A DNA stretch of 32,609 bases, from positions 1 to 32,609 of the forward strand of contig JAISEO010000007.1 in the NCBI GenBank assembly GCA_031264075.1. Reading direction: 5' to 3'. Shown here in pieces: positions 9,208 through 17,552 of this stretch (position 1 is its first letter; every line of letters starts with the position of its first letter). Source of the stretch: Coriobacteriales bacterium. GTDB lineage: Bacteria > Actinomycetota > Coriobacteriia > Coriobacteriales > UBA8131. Below the pieces are notes generated by a model. It made no database searches. It saw only the letters and a program-made list of their open reading frames with translations, and had not been told where the DNA came from. Made by a program: the position numbers and the translations under genes.

Positions 9208-10090
9208 CTTCAGCCGGGGTTTCTTCTGCCGGTGCCTCTCCGTCGTCTGCGGGAGCTTCGTCGTCTGCGGGAGCGTCCTTGGCATCCTCTGCGGGAGCGT
9301 CGTTCTCGTCAGCGGGAGCTTCTTCTTCCGGAGTCTTATCCTCAGAGGTCGCGTCCTCAGGCTTTGCTTCTTCCTCAGCGGGAGCGTCCTTGGCATCCTC
9401 GGCCTTGGCATCCTCGGCAGGCGCTTCTACCGCATCCTCGGCCTTGGCCGCATCGGCAGCGTCCTCAGCGGCAGCGTCCTCGGTCTTTGCAGCTTCCTCA
9501 GACTTTGCTTCTTCCTCGGCGGGAGTCTCGTCCTCTGCCGGGGCTTCTACCGCTTCCGCGTTCTCAGGCTCGGCAGTATCCTCGGCCTTCTCGTCCTCGA
9601 CAGCGTCTGCGGCCTTGGCCGCATCGGCCCCGTCGGTGGCCTTTTTGGCCTTTCTGGGCTTCTTCTCCACTTTGAGCCCGCCCTTCTCGGCAGCATCGTC
9701 TGTGCTCGCAGCCTTGTTCTTGAACTTGACCGGCTCCTGCACCAACTCCATCAAGACGATGACGGCATCGTCGCCACGGCGCTTGCCCACCTTGTAGATG
9801 CGGGTGTAGCCGCCCGGTCTGTCCTTGAAAAGTCCCTGCTCCACCTTGGCAAAGATCTCCGCGACGAGATCCTTGTCGCCGAGCCTGGCAACGGCAAGAC
9901 GCCGTGCGTGCACGTCGCCCCGCTTGGCCCAGGTGATGATCCGGTCCACGTCGCCACGAACCTCCTTGGCGCGCTCAAGATTGGTCTTGATACGGTCATT
10001 CGTGAAAAGGTTGACCATCAGGTTCTTCTTTATGGCCGCGGTATGGCTTGCGTCGGTGCCGAGCTTGCGGCCTTTTTTGTAGTGTCTCAT
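9191..10090 (-). CDS. rplQ: Ribosomal protein L17 with long acidic C-terminal extension
   Basis: Residues 1 to about 125 are a normal L17 of the large subunit (MRHYKKGRKLG...RIKTNLERAKEVR...GGYTRIYKVGKRRGDDAVIVLMELV). A further 170 or so residues follow: a short Lys-rich junction (KKPRKAKKA), then a low-complexity Ala/Glu/Asp/Pro tail with recurring AEDA, APAE and DAPA units, for 299 residues in total. Bacterial L17 is usually 115-200 residues. I chose the ATG at 10090 because GGGAGATACAAC precedes it and the conserved MRHYKKGR begins there; the in-frame extension to 10210 is not supported. It is the penultimate gene of the infA-pgi operon. Confidence 0.95.
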   Translation of the reverse strand: MRHYKKGRKLGTDASHTAAIKKNLMVNLFTNDRIKTNLERAKEVRGDVDRIITWAKRGDVHARRLAVARLGDKDLVAEIFAKVEQGLFKDRPGGYTRIYKVGKRRGDDAVIVLMELVQEPVKFKNKAASTDDAAEKGGLKVEKKPRKAKKATDGADAAKAADAVEDEKAEDTAEPENAEAVEAPAEDETPAEEEAKSEEAAKTEDAAAEDAADAAKAEDAVEAPAEDAKAEDAKDAPAEEEAKPEDATSEDKTPEEEAPADENDAPAEDAKDAPADDEAPADDGEAPAEETPAEDESSK

Positions 10091-10248
10091 GTTGTATCTC
10101 CCAAGTACATCAATCCGTCTGAGTGCCGTGTCGCCAGAGAAGCCTGCCGCAGCTGCCGTGTCCGCGTGCCCATGGCCTTGAGCCTTGAGCCCCGTAGCAG
10201 GCGCTGGCAACAGATGCCAGCAGTGCTGCCTCTCGCGCAGAAAGACGG

Positions 10249-11202
10249 TTATGGTTTAAGGCCAAGGCCCATGGTCTGGAGCTTGTCCTTGACTTCCTCA
10301 ATGGACTTAGCGCCAAAATTACGGATGTTCAGCAGGTCGTTCTCGGAGAAGTCCACCAGCTGACGCACGCCATGAATGCCGGCGCGCTTGAGGCAGTTGT
10401 AGGAGCGTACCGAAAGGTCAAGCTCCTCCACCTGCTTTTCCAGCTCGGTGTTGGTGGTGGCGTCCTCGTGCGCAAAGATGGACTGGGCCTCGGCGGCAAT
10501 TTCCTCGTCGTCGCTGAGCACCATAAACGCGTCCATGTGCTGCTTGATGATATTGGCTGCGTGTACGACCGCCTCAGAGGGCGAAGCAGCACCGTTGGTC
10601 TCAACCTCCAGCACCAGCTTGTCGTAGTCGGTGCGCTGGCCCACGCGCGTGTCGGTAACGCTCATCGTGCAACGGCGCACCGGGCTGAAGAGCGAGTCAA
10701 CATGGATGTAGCCAATGGGATCAGAGGCCAGCTTGTTGCGCTCCGCCGATATATAGCCGCGCCCGACCCCCAGACGGAGCGTCATCTCCAGCTTGCCTCC
10801 CTCGGCGAGTGTGGCAATGACGTGCTCGGGGTTGATGAGGACAAAATCGGAGGGAACCTCGAGATCGGCCCCGGTAACGACCGTCTCCTTTTTGGTGCCC
10901 TCTACACTGACGCTGGCGGTACCCTCGTTGGCAGTGCCGAGAGAGCTGAACACAAGGCCCTTTACGTTGAGGACTATGTCGGTAACATCCTCGATAACGC
11001 CCTCGGCAACACTGAACTCATGCTGCACGCCTTCTATTCTGATGGCGGTAACCGCGGCGCCGTCCAGCGAGGACAGGAGCACTCTGCGCACACTGTTGCC
11101 GAGTGTCTGGCCATAGCCACGCTCAAGAGGCTCGGCAATAAAGCGGCACAGCGTACTATTGACAACTTCTACGGTTACCTGGGGTTTCATGAACTCTGTC
11201 AT
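10249..11202 (-). CDS. rpoA: DNA-directed RNA polymerase alpha subunit
   Basis: A 317-residue alpha subunit. The N-terminal assembly domain contains LERGYGQTLGNSVRRVLLSS and ends near residue 230. An acidic linker follows, then the C-terminal DNA- and activator-binding domain (about 245-317: LDLSVRSYNCLKRAGI...NIRNFGAKSIEEV). Length is normal. The start is supported by AAGGAG about 8 nt upstream of the ATG. It lies between rpsD and rplQ, the standard order of the alpha operon. A 158-bp gap separates it from rplQ. Confidence 0.98.
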   Translation of the reverse strand: MTEFMKPQVTVEVVNSTLCRFIAEPLERGYGQTLGNSVRRVLLSSLDGAAVTAIRIEGVQHEFSVAEGVIEDVTDIVLNVKGLVFSSLGTANEGTASVSVEGTKKETVVTGADLEVPSDFVLINPEHVIATLAEGGKLEMTLRLGVGRGYISAERNKLASDPIGYIHVDSLFSPVRRCTMSVTDTRVGQRTDYDKLVLEVETNGAASPSEAVVHAANIIKQHMDAFMVLSDDEEIAAEAQSIFAHEDATTNTELEKQVEELDLSVRSYNCLKRAGIHGVRQLVDFSENDLLNIRNFGAKSIEEVKDKLQTMGLGLKP

Positions 11203-11228
11203 CGAACTATCTCCTTATCTCACAGGTG

Positions 11229-11855
11229 CTATTTGGAGTACAACTCGACGATGAGCTGCTCGCGTATATCCAAATCGATCTGGCTGCGTTCGGGCAGGCT
11301 GAGCACTGAACCCTGGAGTTTCTCGATGTCAACCTCCAGCCATTGCGGCACTTCGGTGCGCTCGGAAGAAATCAGGGCACTCTTGATAACCAGCAGTTCG
11401 CGGGCCTTGGGCAGCACCGCCACCAGATCTCCGGTCTTGACACGATACGAGGGAATGTCCACCCTGCGGCCATTGACGGAGATGTGGCCATGGCGCACCT
11501 GCTGGCGGGCCTCGTCACGGCTCTTGGCAAAGCCAAGGCGGTAGACCACATTATCCAGACGGCTCTCAAGGATGCGCAGAAGATTGTCGCCGGTGATGCC
11601 GGTCTGGCGATTGGCCAGCTCGTAGTACCCGCGGAACTGCTTCTCGAGCAGGCCGTAGATACGCTTGGTCTTTTGCTTCTCACGCAACTGCGTACGGTAT
11701 TCGGATTCTTTGGGACGCTTCTTGCCGGCGTCTCCGGGGGGATAATCGCGCCGCTCGATGGCGCACTTATCCGAGTAGCAACGATCTCCCTTTAAGAAGA
11801 GCTTTGCTCCTTCGCGGCGACAGAGCCTGCAATCTGCCCCTGTATATCTAGCCAT
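11229..11855 (-). CDS. rpsD: Ribosomal protein S4
   Basis: A 208-residue primary 16S rRNA-binding protein of the small subunit. It begins [16 protein letters not shown] and has the zinc-binding form of the N-terminus (CRLC ... C...DKC), then the S4 RNA-binding domain ([30 protein letters not shown]). The ATG at 11855 is preceded by AAAGGAAGCAC; the frame extends five codons further to 11870, but the ribosome binding site and conserved start favour 11855. It is 26 nt upstream of rpoA. Confidence 0.97.
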   Translation of the reverse strand: MARYTGADCRLCRREGAKLFLKGDRCYSDKCAIERRDYPPGDAGKKRPKESEYRTQLREKQKTKRIYGLLEKQFRGYYELANRQTGITGDNLLRILESRLDNVVYRLGFAKSRDEARQQVRHGHISVNGRRVDIPSYRVKTGDLVAVLPKARELLVIKSALISSERTEVPQWLEVDIEKLQGSVLSLPERSQIDLDIREQLIVELYSK

Positions 11856-11965
11856 TGTGCTTCCTTTCATACATGCGATGACAACGCCAGAAACCCTCAG
11901 GCGTCATCAGGATGCTGGTAACTGCGGTAGCTGCTCGTAGTGAGAGCGTAGCGGTGCGGGCGGTG

Positions 11966-12361
11966 TTACACGCGGCGGCGCTTACGCTGCCGCACGCCGT
12001 TGTGGGGTATGGGCGTGCAATCCTGGATGCTGGCAATCTCCAGACCGTTGGCCTGAAGGGTACGGATTGCCGTCTCGCGTCCGGAACCGGGGCCCTTGAC
12101 CAAGACGCTCACCTTGCGTACACCATGCTCAGCCGCAATCCGCGCGCATTGCTCCGCTGCCAGTTGGGCAGCAAAGGGCGTGGATTTGCGTGAGCCTTTG
12201 AATCCTACCGTTCCCGCGCTTTGCCAGGCAATGGTGTTGCCCTGCGGATCGGTTATCGTGATGATGGTGTTGTTGAAGGTAGACTTGATATGCGCCTGTC
12301 CCACAGCTATGTTCTTGCGCTCAGAGCGCCGTATTCGGGTACGTGCCTGTTTTTTAGCCAT
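11966..12361 (-). CDS. rpsK: Ribosomal protein S11
   Basis: A 131-residue small-subunit platform protein. The basic N-terminus is followed by the conserved core ([36 protein letters not shown]) and the C-terminus ending [14 protein letters not shown]. The ATG shares one base with the rpsM stop codon (TAATG at 12361), indicating tight coupling. A 110-bp gap separates it from rpsD. Confidence 0.97.
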   Translation of the reverse strand: MAKKQARTRIRRSERKNIAVGQAHIKSTFNNTIITITDPQGNTIAWQSAGTVGFKGSRKSTPFAAQLAAEQCARIAAEHGVRKVSVLVKGPGSGRETAIRTLQANGLEIASIQDCTPIPHNGVRQRKRRRV

Positions 12362-12729
12362 TACTTCTTCTTGCCTCCTATTTGCTTCCTCGGGCCTTTG
12401 CGTGTGCGCGCGTTGGTATGCGTACGCTGGCCACGCACGGGAAGGCCACGACGATGCCGGAGGCCGCGATAGCAGCCGATCTCCATCAAACGCTTGATGT
12501 TCATGGAGGTCTCACGGCGCAGGTCGCCTTCTATCATCAGGTTCTTATCAATGTATTCGCGGAGTTTTACGGTTTCTTCCTCGGAGAGGTCTTTCACACG
12601 CGTGTCGGGGTCAACACCGGTTGCGGCAAGAATCTGCTTGGCGGTGGTGAGCCCAATGCCGTAGATATAGGTCAACCCGATCTCCACACGCTTCTCGCGT
12701 GGCAGGTCAACGCCGGCAATACGGGCCAT
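12361..12729 (-). CDS. rpsM: Ribosomal protein S13
   Basis: A 122-residue head protein of the small subunit, beginning [26 protein letters not shown] and containing the conserved C-terminal segment [31 protein letters not shown] ribosome binding site lies upstream of the ATG at 12729. It follows rpmJ by 15 nt and overlaps rpsK by one base. Confidence 0.97.
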   Translation of the reverse strand: MARIAGVDLPREKRVEIGLTYIYGIGLTTAKQILAATGVDPDTRVKDLSEEETVKLREYIDKNLMIEGDLRRETSMNIKRLMEIGCYRGLRHRRGLPVRGQRTHTNARTRKGPRKQIGGKKK

Positions 12730-12744
12730 AGAATAACTCCCTTC

Positions 12745-12858
12745 CTAGCCCTGGCGCTGTTTATGACGGGGATTCTCGCATATGACAAGAACCCGGCCAT
12801 GGCGCCGGATGATTTTACATTTATCGCACATCTTTTTTACAGAGGGACGCACTTTCAT
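12745..12858 (-). CDS. rpmJ: Ribosomal protein L36
   Basis: A 37-residue protein found by translating the gap between infA and rpsM. It begins [19 protein letters not shown] and ends with a [11 protein letters not shown] tail. The zinc-binding C...C...C...H set (CDKC, C, H) is intact, the normal C+ form. AGGAGG sits 6 nt before the ATG, a textbook ribosome binding site. Position between infA and rpsM is canonical. Confidence 0.96.
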   Translation of the reverse strand: MKVRPSVKKMCDKCKIIRRHGRVLVICENPRHKQRQG

Positions 12859-12945
12859 TCGTCTCCTCCTCTCATGGTATCCTGTGTACTCTATCCTCAC
12901 GCCGCAGCCGCAGGCGGTAATTTTTGTACGGTTTGGTTGGTTCCG

Positions 12946-13164
12946 TTATTTGAAACGATAGGTTATCCTGCCGCGTGAAAGGTCGTAGGGAGACAGCTCC
13001 ACCGTAACCCTGTCCCCGGGCAGAATGCGAATGTAGTGCATACGCATCTTACCGGAGATATGCGCAAGCACAACATGGCCGTTCTCCAACTCCACTTTGA
13101 ACATAGCGTTAGGAAGCGGCTCAATGACCGTTCCCTCCAGTTCTATCGCATCTTCTTTCGCCAA
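12946..13164 (-). CDS. infA: Translation initiation factor IF-1
   Basis: An S1/OB-fold protein that occupies the ribosomal A site during initiation. The conserved core is complete ([46 protein letters not shown]). I place the start at the TTG 13164-13162 (reading [M][10 protein letters not shown]), which gives exactly the usual 72 residues. The frame remains open to 13194, where TTG and GTG codons would add up to 10 residues, but no ribosome binding site precedes them. A weak hairpin with A/T-rich arms (13180-13197) lies in the leader. IF-1 is normally preceded by adk-map; here it begins its own unit. Confidence 0.95.
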   Translation of the reverse strand: MAKEDAIELEGTVIEPLPNAMFKVELENGHVVLAHISGKMRMHYIRILPGDRVTVELSPYDLSRGRITYRFK

Positions 13165-13210
13165 GCTATCAGGTCTTTCTTTTTGGGGCACCAAAAAAAC
13201 ACAGCCGCTT

Positions 13211-13240
13211 ATGATACCGCAACTGGCATACCTGAGTCCA
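13211..13240 (-). promoter_or_regulatory. Candidate promoter of the infA-rplQ-pgi operon
   Basis: TGGACT (13240-13235) and TATCAT (13216-13211) on the minus strand are separated by 18 nt. Each hexamer is a fair match to consensus (4/6 and 5/6). Predicted transcription would start near 13204, about 40 nt before the infA TTG. A tandem 8-bp repeat GAGAAATC (13243-13258, plus strand) lies just upstream. Confidence 0.5.
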
Positions 13241-13298
13241 GTGAGAAATCGAGAAATCGAGCAAGTTGTTCAGATTGTGTTACCGGACGGTCCCTCTC

Positions 13299-13432
13299 TG
13301 TCATTGCGAGCGAGCGAGGCGAGCGAGGCAATCCAGTTCTTGAAGCAAGGGAGGTGGCGAAAAACTGCCTACCCGGACGCGTCCTATAAGGACTGGATTG
13401 CCGCGTCGCGCGATGCGCTCCTCGCAATGACA
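13299..13432. repeat. REP/MITE-like palindromic element (134 bp)
   Basis: Perfect 12-bp terminal inverted repeats TGTCATTGCGAG (13299-13310) and CTCGCAATGACA (13421-13432), with perfect inner repeats GGCAATCCAG and CTGGATTGCC (13327-13336, 13393-13402). No open frame that looks like a protein is present; the apparent minus-strand ORF across it (SLRGAHRATRQS...) is the typical spurious translation of such repeats. Partial copies occur at 19676-19720 and 27143-27192. It lies between gcvT-like and the infA promoter. Confidence 0.8.
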
Positions 13433-13473
13433 AGGGAGTGGACAAGCGGCCGTTTCCTGCGACCGCCTGTTTG

Positions 13474-14256
13474 TCAATGAGAGAGTATGCCGAGCTTCTT
13501 CAGTGCCCGTGCGCCAACAAAGTCTGAGCTGGAGCGCAGCAGGGCCTTTAGCCCCGCGGTCTCGGGCCTGATATAGACGTCCTGCTCGGCGGCGTCAAAA
13601 CAGGTATGGGCCCTGCGCCGCCGGGCGATATACTCCTCAGGGGTCTCCAGGACGATCTCCGAAATGCCCAGCAGTATCTTCTTGAAGTCCTCTGCGGCCT
13701 TCGCAGGCAGATGCACCTCAAACACCTCTCCCTCCGCCATAAGGGGCATATCCTGACCATGGGTCCGCAGCAGGGGCCACCGGACGATCATCACCTGCAG
13801 CCTGCCAATGGTAAGGAGCGTCAGGTTCTTATCGCCCAGCTCCGCGCTCACGTCGGATTTGCTCAATTCATCGAGGATCATCTGGGCCTCGGAGCCGTAC
13901 AGGGCAAAGGTGCCGATGCGATCCGTTCTGTCCTCCACCTTGATGTCCTCGAACACGGCCACACCCTCGTTGTTGGCAAGCTCCGCATGGGCCTCCAGCC
14001 ATTCCGTGACTTCGCAGACAGCCCCGGGATTAGTGAGAAGGAGGTACTCGTGCTCGCCGGTGCGGCCTATCATCACGAGATCAATGATCTCGCCCTCGGC
14101 GTTGAGGACGAGCGCAATGGCGGCCTGCCCCGGTGTCTCCAGACGCCAGAGCTCTACGGTGGTCATGACTTTGACGAACTCAGGGGAACTCTTGCCACTG
14201 AGGCGTATCTTGCCCATACGAGACACGTCGGTAAAGTAGGTGCCGATTTCCTCCAT
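13474..14256 (-). CDS. GcvT/YgfZ-family folate-binding protein, short form
   Basis: A 260-residue protein similar in layout to the aminomethyltransferase (glycine-cleavage T) family: EEIGTYFTDVSRMGKIRLSGKSSPEFV at the N-terminus, ALVLNAEGEIIDLVMIGR (the conserved turn seen as N..G.i.DD in GcvT), LLTNPG, and a C-terminal segment. It is about 100 residues shorter than GcvT, lacking the C-terminal barrel, and the catalytic DD pair is not evident (IDLV). The assignment to a classical glycine-cleavage T protein is therefore doubtful; a folate-dependent or iron-sulfur-related accessory role is possible. The start at 14256 has AGGAGAAGCATC upstream. It follows the D,D-carboxypeptidase gene by 63 nt and no other glycine-cleavage genes are nearby. 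Confidence 0.6.
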   Translation of the reverse strand: MEEIGTYFTDVSRMGKIRLSGKSSPEFVKVMTTVELWRLETPGQAAIALVLNAEGEIIDLVMIGRTGEHEYLLLTNPGAVCEVTEWLEAHAELANNEGVAVFEDIKVEDRTDRIGTFALYGSEAQMILDELSKSDVSAELGDKNLTLLTIGRLQVMIVRWPLLRTHGQDMPLMAEGEVFEVHLPAKAAEDFKKILLGISEIVLETPEEYIARRRRAHTCFDAAEQDVYIRPETAGLKALLRSSSDFVGARALKKLGILSH

Positions 14257-14319
14257 GATGCTTCTCCTGTACTCGGTCGATGGGGCGGGAACTGGGCCGG
14301 TGGAGCAGGAACAGGGTGG

Positions 14320-15729
14320 TTACACAGTCTGTGCCGCGGGAACCTCAAGCTGGTCCTGGAGAAGAATGACGGTCTTCGCATGGGAGGGATTTCCCGAGAA
14401 GCCACCCCAGAAACGCTGCCAGCCGATGCTGAGGCCTTCCCAGAAGTCGGGGGCCACAACAGTCTGGGCTACCACGATGTCGGAGGCGATGAGCACCTCC
14501 TCTCCCTGAGACCAGATGATCTTTCCACAGATTTGGCCCTTGGAGGCCTCTCCCTCGATATCGCTCGCGGAGATCTCCTGGCTTATGGCACCGTTGAGGT
14601 CGAATATCTCCACGCGCACGGCCACGGGCACATACGCGGCCACGGTCTTATCAATCCAGCTGAGGAGGGCCAGCTCCGCCACCTGCTGCGAGGTGTTGAT
14701 GAGCTCGATGGTCCGGTAATGCCTGAATCCCCACTCCAACATGGCGGCGGTGTCGATGAAACGCTGTTCGGCGGTAGAAGCGTTAAACACCACCGTGTAC
14801 AGCTCGATGCCGCCTGCGTCCGCCGCTCCGATAAAACAGTAGCCCGCCTCGTCGGTGTAGCCGGTCTTTATGCCGAGGGCCTGGCCCGTTGTAAGGTACG
14901 CAGCCAGCTCGTCGGTGGTGGTAAAGGTGAGGATCCTCCCGCCGATGTCTGCCTGATAGCTGCTGGTACCCACAATCTGCCGGAAGGTGCTGTTGCCCAT
15001 GCAGTAGCGGGCGAGTGCCAGATAATCGCGAGCGGTGGTGTAGTGATCCTCTACCGAAAGCCCCGAGGCATCGGCATACAGAGTTGAGGCCATGCCCAGC
15101 TCGGCGGCCTTGTCGTTCATCAACTGCACGAAGCGGCCTTCCATGTCTGATATATTTTCGGCGATAACAACGGCAGCGTCGTTGCCGGAGGGCAGAAGCA
15201 GGGCATAGAGACAGTCCAGGAGGCTGATAACCATCCCCTCCTCCAGGCCCGCGTCGGTGCCGTCGGTGTTGGCCGCGCCGTAGGTAACCGTCAGCGGTGT
15301 GTCGAGGGCCGTGCTCTCGAGAGCGACGATGGCCGTCATCATCTTGGTGGTGGAAGCCATCGTGACGCGCTCGTCTATGTTGCGCTCAAAGAGTATGCGT
15401 CCCTCCCTGGTGCAGAGGGCGGCCTCGGGTGCCTCCACAGAGGGCCGGGCATCGGCCACGGCGGTGTAGTCCTCTGCCGGTCTGCCATCAACGACATCGC
15501 CTGCGTAGGCCACGGTCTGTAGCGGCAGCGAATAGGCGGAACCTATGATACCAAAGCACAGCGAGCCTCCCAGGGCCAGAACCAGCAGGATGATAATCAC
15601 CAGTCTGGCGATGTACTGCCAGGACTTCTGCGGCGTGTTCTGGGTACTCCTGGGTGCCTGCGGTACCGGGGCCTTCTTTGGGGTCTTGGCCTTTTTGGTG
15701 CCTTTGGTGTTTTTGGTGTTTTTTGCCAA
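14320..15729 (-). CDS. D-alanyl-D-alanine carboxypeptidase (PBP5/DacF type)
   Basis: A 469-residue membrane-anchored peptidase of the S11 family that trims the terminal D-Ala from peptidoglycan stem peptides. A Lys-rich cytoplasmic tail (1-35) and one membrane segment (about 40-62) are followed by the catalytic domain with all three active-site motifs: S126-T-T-K129, S181-G-N183 and K288-T-G290. A C-terminal beta domain and a final hydrophobic/amphipathic stretch follow. The start is TTG (15729-15727), with TGAGGTAGTT immediately upstream. It lies 37 nt after the ACT-domain gene on the same strand, so it may be co-transcribed with the paaK pair. Confidence 0.9.
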   Translation of the reverse strand: MAKNTKNTKGTKKAKTPKKAPVPQAPRSTQNTPQKSWQYIARLVIIILLVLALGGSLCFGIIGSAYSLPLQTVAYAGDVVDGRPAEDYTAVADARPSVEAPEAALCTREGRILFERNIDERVTMASTTKMMTAIVALESTALDTPLTVTYGAANTDGTDAGLEEGMVISLLDCLYALLLPSGNDAAVVIAENISDMEGRFVQLMNDKAAELGMASTLYADASGLSVEDHYTTARDYLALARYCMGNSTFRQIVGTSSYQADIGGRILTFTTTDELAAYLTTGQALGIKTGYTDEAGYCFIGAADAGGIELYTVVFNASTAEQRFIDTAAMLEWGFRHYRTIELINTSQQVAELALLSWIDKTVAAYVPVAVRVEIFDLNGAISQEISASDIEGEASKGQICGKIIWSQGEEVLIASDIVVAQTVVAPDFWEGLSIGWQRFWGGFSGNPSHAKTVILLQDQLEVPAAQTV

Positions 15730-15766
15730 AACTACCTCATTAGCTCATGCCGTCATAGGTGCTGCA

Positions 15767-16183
15767 TTACAGGTCCGCTGAGTGCAGCAGCCTGTAGCCA
15801 AGCCGCTGGGCGATCTCGGCGATGCCTTCGGGGTTCTCGACACGAAAAACCACCGTGACCTTCTCCTGGCCTGAGCCAAAGCAGTAGGCATACTCAAGGT
15901 TGAGGCCCGCCTCGTCAAAAGCCTCCAACAGGGGAGCAAGACTGCCCACCACATTGGGAATCTCAACGGCAGAGACATCGGTGAGCTTGGCGCGATAGCC
16001 CGCATCGAGCAGGGCCTGGAGCGCGGGCTCGGGCTTGTCCACCAGGAGGCGGGCAACGCCATACGAGGCGGTGTCGGCCACGGTCAGGGCACTCATGTTG
16101 ACATCGGCGGCCGCCAGGGTGTGGCATAGGGCGGCCAAGCGGCCCTGTTCGTTCTCCAAAAAGACGGTTACTTGATTTGGCAT
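15767..16183 (-). CDS. Tandem ACT-domain protein
   Basis: A 138-residue protein with two ACT domains in series (about 1-65 and 70-138: QVTVFLENEQGRLAALCHTLAAADVNM...; VVGSLAPLLEAFDEAGLNLEYAYCFG). ACT domains bind amino acids or related ligands. Small double-ACT proteins commonly sit beside phenylacetate-CoA ligase or indolepyruvate oxidoreductase genes, and here the gene starts 16 nt after the ligase. It is probably an allosteric sensor of an aromatic or branched amino acid for the neighbouring enzyme (inference). AGAGGATCTACC precedes the ATG. Confidence 0.85.
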   Translation of the reverse strand: MPNQVTVFLENEQGRLAALCHTLAAADVNMSALTVADTASYGVARLLVDKPEPALQALLDAGYRAKLTDVSAVEIPNVVGSLAPLLEAFDEAGLNLEYAYCFGSGQEKVTVVFRVENPEGIAEIAQRLGYRLLHSADL

Positions 16184-16199
16184 GGTAGATCCTCTCTGG

Positions 16200-17534
16200 C
16201 TATCTCAGGTCGATAACCCGCCTGGCCTTGCCCATCGAGCGTTCGATGGACTTGGGCTCCACAACACTCACATCCACACTCACCTGCAGATTGCTCTTGA
16301 GCTCATTGCCGATGCGCTGTTGCAGCTCCTCTATCTTGCGTATCTCATCAAAATCGAACTCCGGTGTTGTCTCGACCTTGAGCTCGACCTTGTCCAGTTG
16401 GCCCTTGCGTGTGAGGAGTATCTCGTAATGGTTGGTGACCTCCGCAAACTCGGCAATGGCCTGCTGGAACTGACTGGGGAAGACATTGACACCGCGGATG
16501 ATGAGCATGTCGTCGGTGCGGCCGGAGATGCGGCCCATGCGGCGGAGCGTGCGTCCGCACGAACAGGTGCCCGGCACGATGCAGCTGATGTCGCGGGTGC
16601 GATAGCGCAGGAGCGGTGAGCATTCCTTGGTAAGTGTGGTAAAGACGACCTCGCCATACTCCCCGTCGGGCACGGGCTTAAGCGTCTCCGGGTCAAGTAT
16701 CTCGATGATGAACTGGTCCTCGGCCACGTGCAGCCCGTTCTGGACACGGCATTCGCAGCTCACGCCAGGGCCCATGACCTCGGAAAGGCCGTAGATGTCC
16801 ACGGCAACGACCCCCAGCTTGTCCTCTATCTCCTGGCGCATGCCCTCACTCCAGGGCTCAGCACCCAGGATGGCACCGCTCAGTTTGAAGTCGCTGGCAG
16901 GATCGTAGCCCATCTCTATGGCCGTATCGGCGATGAGGAGGGCGTAGGACGGCGTGCAGGCCAGGATGTCCGTACCAAAGTCGTTCATCATCTGCACCTG
17001 GCGCTGGGTGTTTCCGCTGCTCATGGGCAAAATGGTGGCGCCGATGCGGATGCCTCCCTCGTGCGCGCCCAGACCTCCGGTAAAGAGGCCGTAGCCATAG
17101 GCTATCTGGAGTATGGATTCCCTCCCGCCGCCCACCTGGGCAATACTGCGGGCAAAGCAGTCTCCCCAGTTGTCGATATCCTCCTGGGTGTAGCCGCAGA
17201 CCGTCGCGTTGCCGGTGGTGCCGGATGACGCGTGCAGGCGCTGCACCCTGCTGTGGACATCAACGGCAAAGAGACCGAAGGGATAGGCGTCGCGCATGTC
17301 CTGCTTGGTGGTAAAGGGCAGCTTACTCAGATCGTCCGCGGATGTGATGTCGCCCGGCAGTACGCCGAGGGCATCCATGGCACTGCGATAAAACGGGATG
17401 TTCGCGTAGCAATTGTTCACCGTCTTGAGAAGCCGCTCGCTCTGCACGGCAAAGAGTGCGTCTGCGCTGGCCTTCTCTATCTCTGGCTGAAAATACCGTT
17501 CTGGCCTGGTCTTGAGTTGCGTCTTGTCTGTCAT
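16200..17534 (-). CDS. paaK: Phenylacetate-CoA ligase family protein
   Basis: A 444-residue adenylate-forming enzyme that would activate phenylacetate or a related aryl acid to its CoA thioester with ATP. Hallmarks: the phosphate-binding loop LHASSGTTGNATVCGYT, YGYGLFTGGLGAHEG, IYGLSEVMGPGVSCEC, the aryl-CoA ligase segment TTLTKECSPLLRYRTRDI, and the C-terminal GRTDDMLIIRGVNVFPSQFQ. Length is typical of PaaK. In anaerobes this family often accompanies indolepyruvate:ferredoxin oxidoreductase to extract ATP from aromatic amino acids; the oxidoreductase is not in this window. Ribosome binding site GAAGGG lies 8 nt before the ATG. The paired ACT gene follows by 16 nt. Confidence 0.92.
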   Translation of the reverse strand: MTDKTQLKTRPERYFQPEIEKASADALFAVQSERLLKTVNNCYANIPFYRSAMDALGVLPGDITSADDLSKLPFTTKQDMRDAYPFGLFAVDVHSRVQRLHASSGTTGNATVCGYTQEDIDNWGDCFARSIAQVGGGRESILQIAYGYGLFTGGLGAHEGGIRIGATILPMSSGNTQRQVQMMNDFGTDILACTPSYALLIADTAIEMGYDPASDFKLSGAILGAEPWSEGMRQEIEDKLGVVAVDIYGLSEVMGPGVSCECRVQNGLHVAEDQFIIEILDPETLKPVPDGEYGEVVFTTLTKECSPLLRYRTRDISCIVPGTCSCGRTLRRMGRISGRTDDMLIIRGVNVFPSQFQQAIAEFAEVTNHYEILLTRKGQLDKVELKVETTPEFDFDEIRKIEELQQRIGNELKSNLQVSVDVSVVEPKSIERSMGKARRVIDLR

Positions 17535-17552
17535 TTGCTTACCCTTCTCGTC

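Noticed and set aside
9208-9411. N-terminal extension of the pgi frame
   Set aside because: The Arg/Pro/Leu-rich extension is the shadow of the acidic rplQ tail; isomerase homology begins near the ATG at 9207.
13209-13445. Small minus-strand frame reading SLRGAHRATRQS
   Set aside because: This is the usual spurious translation of REP-like repeats; no gene is supported.
13606-15087. 493-codon plus-strand open frame
   Set aside because: Antisense to the GcvT-like gene and the D,D-carboxypeptidase, both of which have convincing motifs and ribosome binding sites.
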